A stretch of DNA of 64,000 nucleotides from Maribellus sp. YY47 (GTDB lineage Bacteria > Bacteroidota > Bacteroidia > Bacteroidales > Prolixibacteraceae): positions 1 to 64,000 of the forward strand of contig NZ_JALGYW010000022.1 of the NCBI RefSeq assembly GCF_023111095.1, written 5' to 3'. The position numbers and the translations under genes were made by a program. The notes under the pieces were generated by a model, which ran no database searches, had not been told where the DNA came from, and saw nothing but the letters and a program-made list of their open reading frames with translations. This document shows positions 53,409-61,186 of the stretch, piece after piece. How positions within the stretch are numbered: position 1 is the stretch's first letter; each line of letters begins with the position of its first letter.

Positions 53409-54743
53409 TTAAAGCAGCGTTGCTGCGAGTTCGGCCAGGTAGCTGCGTTCGCCTTTCAACAGGTTGATGTGGGCAAACAGTTCCTGGTTGCGCATACGGT
53501 CGGTCATGTAAGCCAATCCGTTTGATTTCATATCCAGATAAGGCGAGTCGATCTGCTGAAGGTCGCCTGTAAACACCATTTTGGTTCCTTCTCCGGCACG
53601 GGTGATAATGGTTTTTATTTCGTGCGGAGTCAGGTTCTGTGCTTCGTCGATGATGAAAAAAGCATTTGATAAACTACGCCCGCGAATGTAGGCCAGCGGA
53701 GTGATGTTCAGCTTTTCTTCCTTCACCATTTCCTCGATCAGCTGGTATTCGTTGCTTCGCGGGTTAAACGTATGCTTGATTACGGCCAGGTTGTCGAACA
53801 GCGGTTGCATGTACGGACTGATCTTATCGGACGCATCGCCTGGCAAATAACCGAGGTCGCGGTTGCTGAGTGCCACAATCGGGCGGGCCAGCAAAATTTG
53901 CTCGTATTGGCGGTGTTGCTCTATGGCAGCTGCCAGCGCCAGCAGGGTTTTTCCAGTTCCGGCTTTCCCGGTGAGCGCCATTAGCCTGATTTCCGGATCC
54001 ATCAGCATGTTTAAGCTAAAGGTTTGCTCGGCGTTTCGTGGTTTGATTCCGTAAGCCGAATTTTTTTCCACCCGGTAAATTCGCTCCGATTTGTTGTCGT
54101 AACGAGCCAGTGCGCTCGAAGAGCTTCCTCGGAAAATAAAGCATTCATTAGCTTCCGGCTTAAAGTCTTTCTTCACTTCGTCTTTGGCGAAACTTCCTTG
54201 GTTGTACAACTTGTCGATCAGTGAATCGTCGAAATTATCAAAGGTAGTAACGGTTTTGTCCAAGATGTGCTCGTCGGTGACCTGGTCGGTTTTGTAATCT
54301 TCGGCCTGGATTCCCAGCGATTTGGCTTTCATCCTCAGGTTGATGTCCTTGGTGATAAGAATCGATTTGCGTTTAGGGTACGATTTCGAAATGTAATCGG
54401 CGATGGCAAGAATTCGGTGGTCAGGGATGTCTTCTTTGAAAGAAGCTTTTAGTTCATCTGAAAAGGGTTTTCCTGTTTCAATTCTCAGCTTGCCTTTTCC
54501 CTGTCCCAGCGATTTGCCGCCGTTAAATAGTTCATCTCCTACAATTTCATCCAACAGGCGGGTGAATTCACGAGCCTGAAAGTTGATGAGATCATTGCCG
54601 CGCTTAAATTTGTCCAGCTCCTCTAATACAGTGATCGGAAGGATAACGTCGTTATCCTGGAACTGGTAAATACAGGTGTAATCGTGTAAAATTACGTTCG
54701 TATCCAGAACGAAAATTTTACTCTTTGCAGTTTTACTAAGCAT
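53409..54743 (-). CDS. PIN-PhoH fusion protein (PhoH2 type)
   Basis: A 444-aa protein with an N-terminal PIN domain (FVLDTNVILHD with D14, then LITKDINLRMKA) and a C-terminal PhoH ATPase domain (GKAGTGKT Walker A near residue 260, IIDEAQNLTPHEIK Walker B, FTGDLQQID). PhoH2 proteins unwind and cleave RNA in an ATP-dependent way. The fusion is standard for PhoH2, not a novelty. It diverges from folC. Confidence 0.93.
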   Translation of the reverse strand: MLSKTAKSKIFVLDTNVILHDYTCIYQFQDNDVILPITVLEELDKFKRGNDLINFQAREFTRLLDEIVGDELFNGGKSLGQGKGKLRIETGKPFSDELKASFKEDIPDHRILAIADYISKSYPKRKSILITKDINLRMKAKSLGIQAEDYKTDQVTDEHILDKTVTTFDNFDDSLIDKLYNQGSFAKDEVKKDFKPEANECFIFRGSSSSALARYDNKSERIYRVEKNSAYGIKPRNAEQTFSLNMLMDPEIRLMALTGKAGTGKTLLALAAAIEQHRQYEQILLARPIVALSNRDLGYLPGDASDKISPYMQPLFDNLAVIKHTFNPRSNEYQLIEEMVKEEKLNITPLAYIRGRSLSNAFFIIDEAQNLTPHEIKTIITRAGEGTKMVFTGDLQQIDSPYLDMKSNGLAYMTDRMRNQELFAHINLLKGERSYLAELAATLL

Positions 54744-54841
54744 ATCAAATTGAATTTCTTAAATGTAGATAAATTGACGGGATAACCGGGAGAATGCCTT
54801 AAAATTTAATAAACTTGCACCCGTTAATAAAATAGATTGAC

Positions 54842-56137
54842 GTGAACTACAGCGATACACTTGATTATCTTTTTACCCGCCTGCCCATGTTTCAACGCAT
54901 GGGACCTGCGGCGTATAAAAATACCCTGGCCAACACTTTACTGCTCGACGAATATTATGCGCATCCGCACCGCTCGTTTAAAACCATACATGTAGCGGGC
55001 ACAAATGGCAAGGGTTCCGTTTCGCACATGCTGGCTACCGTTTTACAAGCTGCCGGGTATAAAATCGGTTTATACACCTCTCCGCACTTAAAGGATTTTC
55101 GGGAACGCATCCGGATCGACGGCAAAATGATCGGAGAGGAGGAGGTGGTGAACTGGGTGGAAAAATACCGTACTAACAACGAGTTGTGGAAAATAGAACC
55201 TTCTTTTTTCGAGTTGACCGTTGCCATGGCATTCGACTATTTTGCCCAGCAAAAAGTAGATGTGGCGGTTATTGAAGTGGGATTGGGCGGAAGGCTTGAT
55301 TCGACGAATATTATTATGCCTGAAGTGGGTATTATTACCAACATCGGATTCGATCATACCAACCTGTTGGGCGAAACGCTTGAACTTATCGCGGGAGAAA
55401 AAGCGGGAATCATCAAAAAGAATATTCCGGTTGTGATTGGCGAAACGCAGGAGGAAACAAAAGCAGTGTTTCTGAATAAAGTCCGGGAAGTGAACGCACC
55501 TATTTATTTTGCTGATCAGGAATATAAGGTGGCTTATGCGACCCGGGGAGTAGACGGCATGCAAAACCTGCAGGTGGACAAAAACAACGAGCCTTTTTAT
55601 CGTGATCTGAAACTTGATCTGCTCGGATTGTATCAGCATAAAAATCTTCCAACTGTTTTAAAGGCTGTAGACATTTTAAACGACCGTGGATTTAAAATTG
55701 CTGAACAGGATTTAAGAACCGGTCTGAAACAGGTGAAAGAGGCAAGCGGATTACAGGGACGATGGCAGATTATTGGAGCTAATCCGATGGTGGTTTGTGA
55801 TACCGGCCACAATTCTGACGGAATAAAAGAGGTGGTGGAACAGATTAATTTTACTCCACATAAAAAATTGCACTTTGTTTTTGGTACGGTCGGCGACAAA
55901 AATCCGGACAAAGTTTTGGGGCTTTTACCCAAAAATGCAAGCTATTATTTTGTAAAAGCAAATATTGAGCGGGCGCTGGATGCGGAGGTGTTGAAACAGC
56001 ACGCAGCCGGTTTCGGGCTGATAGGAGATACATATAGTTCTGTGAATGAGGGCTTCAAAAAAGCGCTGGAAAATGCCGGAGAAAAAGACCTCGTTTTTGT
56101 TGGGGGCAGCACCTTTGTGGTCGCTGAAATTATCTGA
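54842..56137 (+). CDS. folC: Bifunctional folylpolyglutamate/dihydrofolate synthase
   Basis: A 431-aa Mur-ligase-family enzyme that adds glutamate to dihydropteroate and folates. Motifs: HVAGTNGKGSVSHMLA (P-loop), YTSPHLKDFRERIRI, GLGGRLDSTN, then the C-terminal domain with CDTGHNSDGI and FVFGTVGDKN. The start is GTG at 54842, giving the usual N-terminus (MNYSDTLDYLF). It is followed by the tRNA-Val pair, which has its own promoter. Confidence 0.94.
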   Translation: MNYSDTLDYLFTRLPMFQRMGPAAYKNTLANTLLLDEYYAHPHRSFKTIHVAGTNGKGSVSHMLATVLQAAGYKIGLYTSPHLKDFRERIRIDGKMIGEEEVVNWVEKYRTNNELWKIEPSFFELTVAMAFDYFAQQKVDVAVIEVGLGGRLDSTNIIMPEVGIITNIGFDHTNLLGETLELIAGEKAGIIKKNIPVVIGETQEETKAVFLNKVREVNAPIYFADQEYKVAYATRGVDGMQNLQVDKNNEPFYRDLKLDLLGLYQHKNLPTVLKAVDILNDRGFKIAEQDLRTGLKQVKEASGLQGRWQIIGANPMVVCDTGHNSDGIKEVVEQINFTPHKKLHFVFGTVGDKNPDKVLGLLPKNASYYFVKANIERALDAEVLKQHAAGFGLIGDTYSSVNEGFKKALENAGEKDLVFVGGSTFVVAEII

Positions 56138-56155
56138 AGATTTTTTTGAGATTTC

Positions 56156-56186
56156 TTTGCAGAACTAAAAATAGCTTCTATATTTG
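56156..56186 (+). promoter_or_regulatory. Consensus promoter of the tRNA-Val pair
   Basis: TTTG at 56156-56159, 19 bp, TATATTTG at 56179-56186, a full match to TTTG-N19-TAnnTTTG. The start should lie near 56193, about 45 nt before the first tRNA. Confidence 0.85.
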
Positions 56187-56237
56187 CAGCGCCTTTCTGA
56201 AAAGGAGGGCGCGTTCAGAAACAAGAAAACGATTTTC

Positions 56238-56312
56238 GGGCGATTAGCTCAGTTGGTTCAGAGCATCTGGTTTACACCCAGAGGGTCGGCGGTTCGAATC
56301 CGTCATCGCCCA
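56238..56312 (+). tRNA. tRNA-Val (anticodon TAC), copy 1
   Basis: A 75-nt cloverleaf: acceptor arms GGGCGAT/ATCGCCC with discriminator A, D-arm GCTC..GAGC, anticodon arm TCTGG-TTTACAC-CCAGA (TAC reads GUA and related Val codons), T-arm with GGTTCGAATCC. CCA is not encoded. Confidence 0.96.
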
Positions 56313-56408
56313 CAAAAAAGGTTGATCCGTTTTATGACGGACGGCCTTTTTTGGTTTAACTGTCCTTTCGGTAAGGAAGGAGACGTTCAGCAATAGAGAA
56401 TAATTTTC

Positions 56409-56483
56409 GGGCGATTAGCTCAGTTGGTTCAGAGCATCTGGTTTACACCCAGAGGGTCGGCGGTTCGAATCCGTCATCGCCCA
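56409..56483 (+). tRNA. tRNA-Val (anticodon TAC), copy 2
   Basis: Identical over all 75 nt to copy 1, beginning 171 bp downstream. Its upstream flank (GAAGGAG..CGTTCAG..TTTTCGGG) repeats the flank of copy 1 with small changes, so the unit was duplicated in tandem. No separate promoter is apparent; it is probably co-transcribed with copy 1. Confidence 0.96.
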
Positions 56484-56487
56484 CAAA

Positions 56488-56526
56488 AAAAGGTCGATTT
56501 GTCGAATGACAGTCGGCCTTTTTCCT
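56488..56526 (+). terminator. Terminator after the tRNA-Val pair
   Basis: AAAGGTCGATTTGTC pairs with GACAGTCGGCCTTT around GAAT with few mismatches, followed by a T-rich tail. A weaker related hairpin (GATCCGT/ACGGAC with CCTTTTTT) follows copy 1. Confidence 0.75.
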
Positions 56527-56955
56527 TTTTCAGGATCTATGGTTAGGAATACCATTTCTAGGTTTCCAATAGAACTTCAGCAAGATTTACTAAACTATAC
56601 TTACGATCGCTTTTCAATAATCCTTACTAAAGTTGAATTGACAGATATGTTTGATTTCAATGACAAAAAAACTATCTTCAACTGATTTTATAAAAGTAGC
56701 ATATACGTTTATTATCTCAAAACATATCCGTAAAAGAAACTAAACAAGGGGTTATAAAGTAATGCTATTTTTTATGTTGAGAAAAGTAAAACACAGGTGG
56801 TTGTGATATTGAAAATGTTGATGGCAAAGAAAACGAAAGGGTAATTTCAATCATTTCAGACTAAATTTATACGAAGGAATATTAATAAGAACATGAAACT
56901 TATTTTTCCTACGAGCTGATAATCTGGTAAATAATTCAATAATAAACTTAAACCA
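56527..56955. other. Intergenic stretch, nothing recognised
   Basis: AT-rich sequence between the tRNA terminator and the esterase gene. No gene, strong hairpin or full promoter stands out; the esterase must be expressed from a promoter that I cannot identify. Confidence 0.5.
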
Positions 56956-58125
56956 ATGAAACGAACGTTAGTGTTTTTAACAGCATTTTTTCTGACACTT
57001 CCAACGCTCCGGGCGCAACAAGCTTTGTTTGGAGCACAGGAAATTGTATCTCCGGAAATCAGTGCCGAACATCAGGTTACCTTTCGGGTAATGGCGCCAA
57101 ATGCAAAAGAAGTAAAGCTTTCGGGCGACTGGATGCCCTCGCAGGGGTGGGTTCCCGGTTCGGCAGACATGGTAAAAGATGAGAAGGGATTGTGGAGTTA
57201 TACCTCCGATCAACTGGTCCCCGAACTGTATACGTATTATTTTCTAATCGATGGTGTACGCAGTGTGGATCAAAACAATCCGTTTATTATCCGGGACGTG
57301 GCAACGTTGATGAATATTTTCATCATTGAGGGAGACCAGGCCGATCTTTATAAAGTAAACGATATTCCGCATGGTTCGGTAACCCGTCGGTGGTACGATT
57401 CGCCCGGTTTGGAAATGGATCGGCGAATTACGGTTTACACTCCTCCCGGTTATGAAACTTCCTCTGAAAAATATCCTGTTTTGTATTTACTACATGGTGC
57501 GGGTGGCGACGAAGAAGCCTGGATCACCCTTGGAAGAACAGCTCAGATAATGGATAATCTGATTGCAGAGGGGAAAGCGAAACCGATGATTGTGGTAATG
57601 CCGAATGGAAATGTGATCCAGGATGCAGCTCCGGGGGAAGGCAATAAAGGTTTTTACAAACCTAAGTTTATGGTCGAAAAAACCATGGATGGAACTTACG
57701 AGGCCCATTTCACGGACATCATAAAATTCGTGGAAAGCAATTATCGGGTGAAAGCCGACAAAGCCAACCGGGCGATTGCCGGTTTATCGATGGGCGGATA
57801 TCATTCCATGCATATCTCGCGGTATTACCCGAATACTTTTGATTATGTCGGTTTGTTTTCCGCAGCATTGATGCCCCGTGCCGATGCCACCAGTAAAGTG
57901 TACGATGACATTGATGGTACGCTTAAAAAGCAAATGGAGAACGGGTACAAACTCTACTGGATTGGAATAGGGAAAGACGATTTTCTCTACAAAGCAAATG
58001 TCGAGTACCGTCAAAAACTGGATGATATGGGGATGAAATATACATACACTGAGACCGACGGTGGACACATCTGGAAAAACTGGCGCGTATATTTATCTGA
58101 ATTTACTCCTTTGTTATTTAAGTAA
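56956..58125 (+). CDS. Secreted CE1-like esterase with N-terminal beta-sandwich
   Basis: A 389-aa protein with a signal peptide (ending LRAQQ), an E-set/CBM48-like sandwich (about 35-125; FRVMAPNAKEVKLSGDW) and an esterase-D/CE1 alpha/beta hydrolase domain. The nucleophile is S278 in GLSMGG; a late DGGHIWKNW supplies the likely His. CE1-like members often release ferulic or acetyl groups from plant polysaccharides, so a role in polysaccharide breakdown is plausible. It lies about 100 bp before another secreted esterase on the same strand. Confidence 0.87.
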   Translation: MKRTLVFLTAFFLTLPTLRAQQALFGAQEIVSPEISAEHQVTFRVMAPNAKEVKLSGDWMPSQGWVPGSADMVKDEKGLWSYTSDQLVPELYTYYFLIDGVRSVDQNNPFIIRDVATLMNIFIIEGDQADLYKVNDIPHGSVTRRWYDSPGLEMDRRITVYTPPGYETSSEKYPVLYLLHGAGGDEEAWITLGRTAQIMDNLIAEGKAKPMIVVMPNGNVIQDAAPGEGNKGFYKPKFMVEKTMDGTYEAHFTDIIKFVESNYRVKADKANRAIAGLSMGGYHSMHISRYYPNTFDYVGLFSAALMPRADATSKVYDDIDGTLKKQMENGYKLYWIGIGKDDFLYKANVEYRQKLDDMGMKYTYTETDGGHIWKNWRVYLSEFTPLLFK

Positions 58126-58228
58126 ACGGGAAGCGATTTTTTCCGTCGTTCCTCATGCTGATTGGAGCAGGGAATCGGTTCTTTTTTGGGAACAATTTCA
58201 ATAAAACTAAATCAACAAAAACGAATCA

Positions 58229-59908
58229 ATGAAAACCAACAGAAGAGATTTTTTTCAAACCATGGGAGCAGGTGTCGCCGGTTTTGGGCTGGCTGCAACT
58301 TTGCCGCTCGCTTCTTGTGCTGTGCCTGCAGCAAAAACAGATAACGACGAAGACGAACAGGTTTTGTTCATTGGCGACGATATTGCCATTGCAGATACTG
58401 TTTATGGTAAAGTGAGGGGTTTTATTCTTCGCGGGATTACTCAGTTTCGGGGCATTCCCTATGGGGCAGATACCGGTGGAAAAAACCGTTTTATGCCTCC
58501 GCAAAAACCGGAGTCCTGGGACAACGTCCGTCCGGCGGTTTGGTGGGGGAACAGTGCTCCGCAAATCATGGACAACCGGTATGGGAATGCCTATTCTTCG
58601 TTTGTCGATCATTGGAATTACGACGATGTGAGCGAAGACTGTCTGAAATTAAATGTTTGGACACCGGCGATCGATGATAAAAAGCGCCCGGTGATGGTTT
58701 GGTTACACGGTGGCGGCTACACGAATGGGAACGGTATCGAGCAAGACGGTTATATGGGCGAAAATCTTAGTCGCAAAGGCGATATTGTTTTTGTATCGAT
58801 CAATCACCGTCTTGGCCCGATTGGGTTTACCGACCTCTCCGGAGTGGGTGGAGAGAAGTATATGCATTCAGGAAATGTTGGGGCGCTCGATATGGTAGCA
58901 GCTCTCGAATGGGTAAACGAAAACATTGCAAATTTTGGCGGCGATCCCGGAAATGTTGCCATCATGGGGCAGTCGGGTGGTGGCGCAAAAGTTTGCGTTC
59001 TTTCAGCTATGCCAAAAGCAGCCGGGTTGATTCATCGGGCAGTTCCTTTGAGTGGCTCATCTACAAGCGCGATGGACCAGGAAATGTCGCGAAAACTTGG
59101 CGAATATGTTTTGGAAGAAGCAGGTCTGAAACCTTCGGAAATTGACAAGCTGCAGGACATTCCCTGGAAAGAATATATTTTGATTGCCAACAGGGCCAGT
59201 CAGAAACTAAGACAAGATATTGGCAATGCTGACTCTCGCCGTTTTGGCTTTGCTCCGGTTGCTGATGGTATCAACATTCCGAAGGGAACTTTCTTTTCAG
59301 ATGGGAATGGTGTATCATCTGATGTTCCAATGCTCATTTGCAGCACATTTCACGAATGGGGAATGGCGCGTACCATGCCCGAGATGGAAAATATTACTGC
59401 CGATGAAGCCAAAGAAATGTTGAAAAACCGGGCAGGATTCAGAGGTGGTTTAGGAGACAATGCAGCTGCCGTGTACGATGCCTACGCGCAAGCATTTCCG
59501 GATGCAAAACCAATCGAGGTGATGACTCTGGTGTCTAGCAACCGGAAAGGTGTCGTGGAGACGGCCACGGCAAAATCAAATCAGAAAGCGCCCGTTTATG
59601 TGGCATGGTTTGGTTGGGAACCGCCATTATTCGATAACCGGATGCGGGCCTTTCATTGTCTTGATATTTGTTTCTGGTTTTACAATACCGACCTGATGCT
59701 GACGCATACCGGCGGAGGTGCACGACCCCGAAAACTCTCGGAAAAGATGTCGGACGCGTTGCTTCAGTTTATGAGAAACGGCGATCCAAACGGTGGAAGC
59801 TTGCCGCAGTGGCCGGCTTTTACGGTCGAGAATGGCGAGACGATGATTCTCAATGATGTTTGCGAAGTGAAGAACGATCCTGACCGTGAAGGCCGGGAAA
59901 TGATATAA
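58229..59908 (+). CDS. Secreted type-B carboxylesterase
   Basis: A 559-aa carboxylesterase/lipase family enzyme with a Tat-like start (TNRRDFFQTMGAG) followed by lipobox ASC (C30), so it may be a Tat-exported lipoprotein. Family motifs: FRGIPYG, EDCLKLNVW, HGGGYTNG (oxyanion hole) and GQSGGG with S249; the usual motif is GESAGG, so two positions differ. The substrate is unknown. Length is normal for type-B esterases. Confidence 0.85.
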   Translation: MKTNRRDFFQTMGAGVAGFGLAATLPLASCAVPAAKTDNDEDEQVLFIGDDIAIADTVYGKVRGFILRGITQFRGIPYGADTGGKNRFMPPQKPESWDNVRPAVWWGNSAPQIMDNRYGNAYSSFVDHWNYDDVSEDCLKLNVWTPAIDDKKRPVMVWLHGGGYTNGNGIEQDGYMGENLSRKGDIVFVSINHRLGPIGFTDLSGVGGEKYMHSGNVGALDMVAALEWVNENIANFGGDPGNVAIMGQSGGGAKVCVLSAMPKAAGLIHRAVPLSGSSTSAMDQEMSRKLGEYVLEEAGLKPSEIDKLQDIPWKEYILIANRASQKLRQDIGNADSRRFGFAPVADGINIPKGTFFSDGNGVSSDVPMLICSTFHEWGMARTMPEMENITADEAKEMLKNRAGFRGGLGDNAAAVYDAYAQAFPDAKPIEVMTLVSSNRKGVVETATAKSNQKAPVYVAWFGWEPPLFDNRMRAFHCLDICFWFYNTDLMLTHTGGGARPRKLSEKMSDALLQFMRNGDPNGGSLPQWPAFTVENGETMILNDVCEVKNDPDREGREMI

Positions 59909-60039
59909 GGATTTAAAAAGATAGAAGGGATCGGCATAAAACCGGTCCTTTTTGTTACCTGTCTCCTGATAACTGAAATAGCATAAAACGCGTTATAAGG
60001 AAGGTTGAAGGAATCATGTTTTCTTCTTAAATTTGAAGA

Positions 60040-60702
60040 ATGACAAGCACTTACCAAAATTCAGCAGACGATTCACGGGAGACAAACCAATCCTTAAAAA
60101 AGAAAGTTTGGTGCCTGATTCTGGCGGCCGGAGAATCAACACGCATGAAGCAGCAGAAATTACTGATGCCCTGGAACGGGAGAACAGTTGTTGAGGCAAC
60201 TGTCGGAAGGGCTTTGGCTTCAAATGCTGATGAGGTTTTGGTCGTTACCGGGAGTCATCGTTCAGAAATTGAGTCGCTTTTAAAACCCCTGGACGTTAAG
60301 ATCGTAGTAAATGAAAGTTACCCGGATGGAATGCTTTCGTCGGTGCTTTGCGGAATAAAGACGATTCCTTCGACAGTGAATGCTGTTCTGGTGATGCTGG
60401 GTGATCAGCCGATGGTTCAAACTTCGGTTATCAACAGGATCATTGAAATTTACCAAAAGGAAGGCAAAAAGATCATTCTCCCGGTTTGGAAAGGGAAGAG
60501 GGGACACCCGGTTTTATTTGATCTGCAATTTCGGGAAGAAATGTTCGGGCTAAAGGGAAATCCGGGATTACGCGAATTACTGCAACGATATCCGGAGGCA
60601 GTAAAAGAATTGGAAGTAGATTCTTCAGAGATCGTTGAAGATTTGGATACGCAGGAAGATTACCAAAAACTAAAAGATACTTACGATGACGGAAACCATT
60701 GA
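60040..60702 (+). CDS. MocA-type molybdopterin cytidylyltransferase
   Basis: A 220-aa nucleotidyltransferase with LILAAGESTRMKQQKLLMPW (signature 1, metal and nucleotide binding) and LGDQPM. It resembles MocA, which transfers CMP to molybdopterin to make the cofactor of xanthine-dehydrogenase-type enzymes. The first 25 residues are extra and polar. It overlaps the [2Fe-2S] subunit gene by 17 bp, tying the cofactor maker to its client. Confidence 0.85.
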   Translation: MTSTYQNSADDSRETNQSLKKKVWCLILAAGESTRMKQQKLLMPWNGRTVVEATVGRALASNADEVLVVTGSHRSEIESLLKPLDVKIVVNESYPDGMLSSVLCGIKTIPSTVNAVLVMLGDQPMVQTSVINRIIEIYQKEGKKIILPVWKGKRGHPVLFDLQFREEMFGLKGNPGLRELLQRYPEAVKELEVDSSEIVEDLDTQEDYQKLKDTYDDGNH

Positions 60703-61162
60703 ATTCAGGTTGAACGGTAAAAGCGTTTCTGTTCAACTCGATGCATCCAAAACCTTGCTCTGGGTGTTGCGTGCGCATTTCAACCTCACGGGTACCAAGT
60801 ACGGATGCGGAGAAGGTTATTGTGGCGCCTGCACTGTTTTGATCGACGGTTCGGCGATCCGGTCCTGTATCACCAATCTTGGTGAAGTGGCCGGAAAAAG
60901 TGTTGTCACCATAGAAGGACTGGCTGATGGCGACAAGTTGCATCCGGTGCAGCAGGCCTTTGTCGATAATGATGCGCTTCAGTGCGGGTATTGCACACCC
61001 GGAATGATCATGAATGCTGTCGGTCTGATCAATGACAATCCAAATCCAACCCATGAAGATATCATCTGGGGAATGGAAAACAATCTTTGTCGATGTGGTG
61101 CTCACAACCGTATTATTGAAGCTATTGAAACGGCGGCTGCCGGTATGCGCAACAAAAAGTAA
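60686..61162 (+). CDS. [2Fe-2S] subunit of a molybdenum hydroxylase
   Basis: A 158-aa small subunit with the plant-type ferredoxin cluster (GCGEGYCGACTVL) and the second [2Fe-2S] cluster domain (CGYCTPGMIM, NLCRCGAHNRI). This is the standard electron-transfer subunit of the xanthine dehydrogenase family. No signal peptide is present. Start is ATG 60686, within the mocA end. Confidence 0.92.
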   Translation: MTETIEFRLNGKSVSVQLDASKTLLWVLRAHFNLTGTKYGCGEGYCGACTVLIDGSAIRSCITNLGEVAGKSVVTIEGLADGDKLHPVQQAFVDNDALQCGYCTPGMIMNAVGLINDNPNPTHEDIIWGMENNLCRCGAHNRIIEAIETAAAGMRNKK

Positions 61163-61186
61163 TACCCGAATTTAAAATCAGAAAAG

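Noticed and set aside
53409-54743. PIN-PhoH fusion as a novel architecture
   Set aside because: PIN joined to PhoH is the established PhoH2 layout and is common in bacteria.
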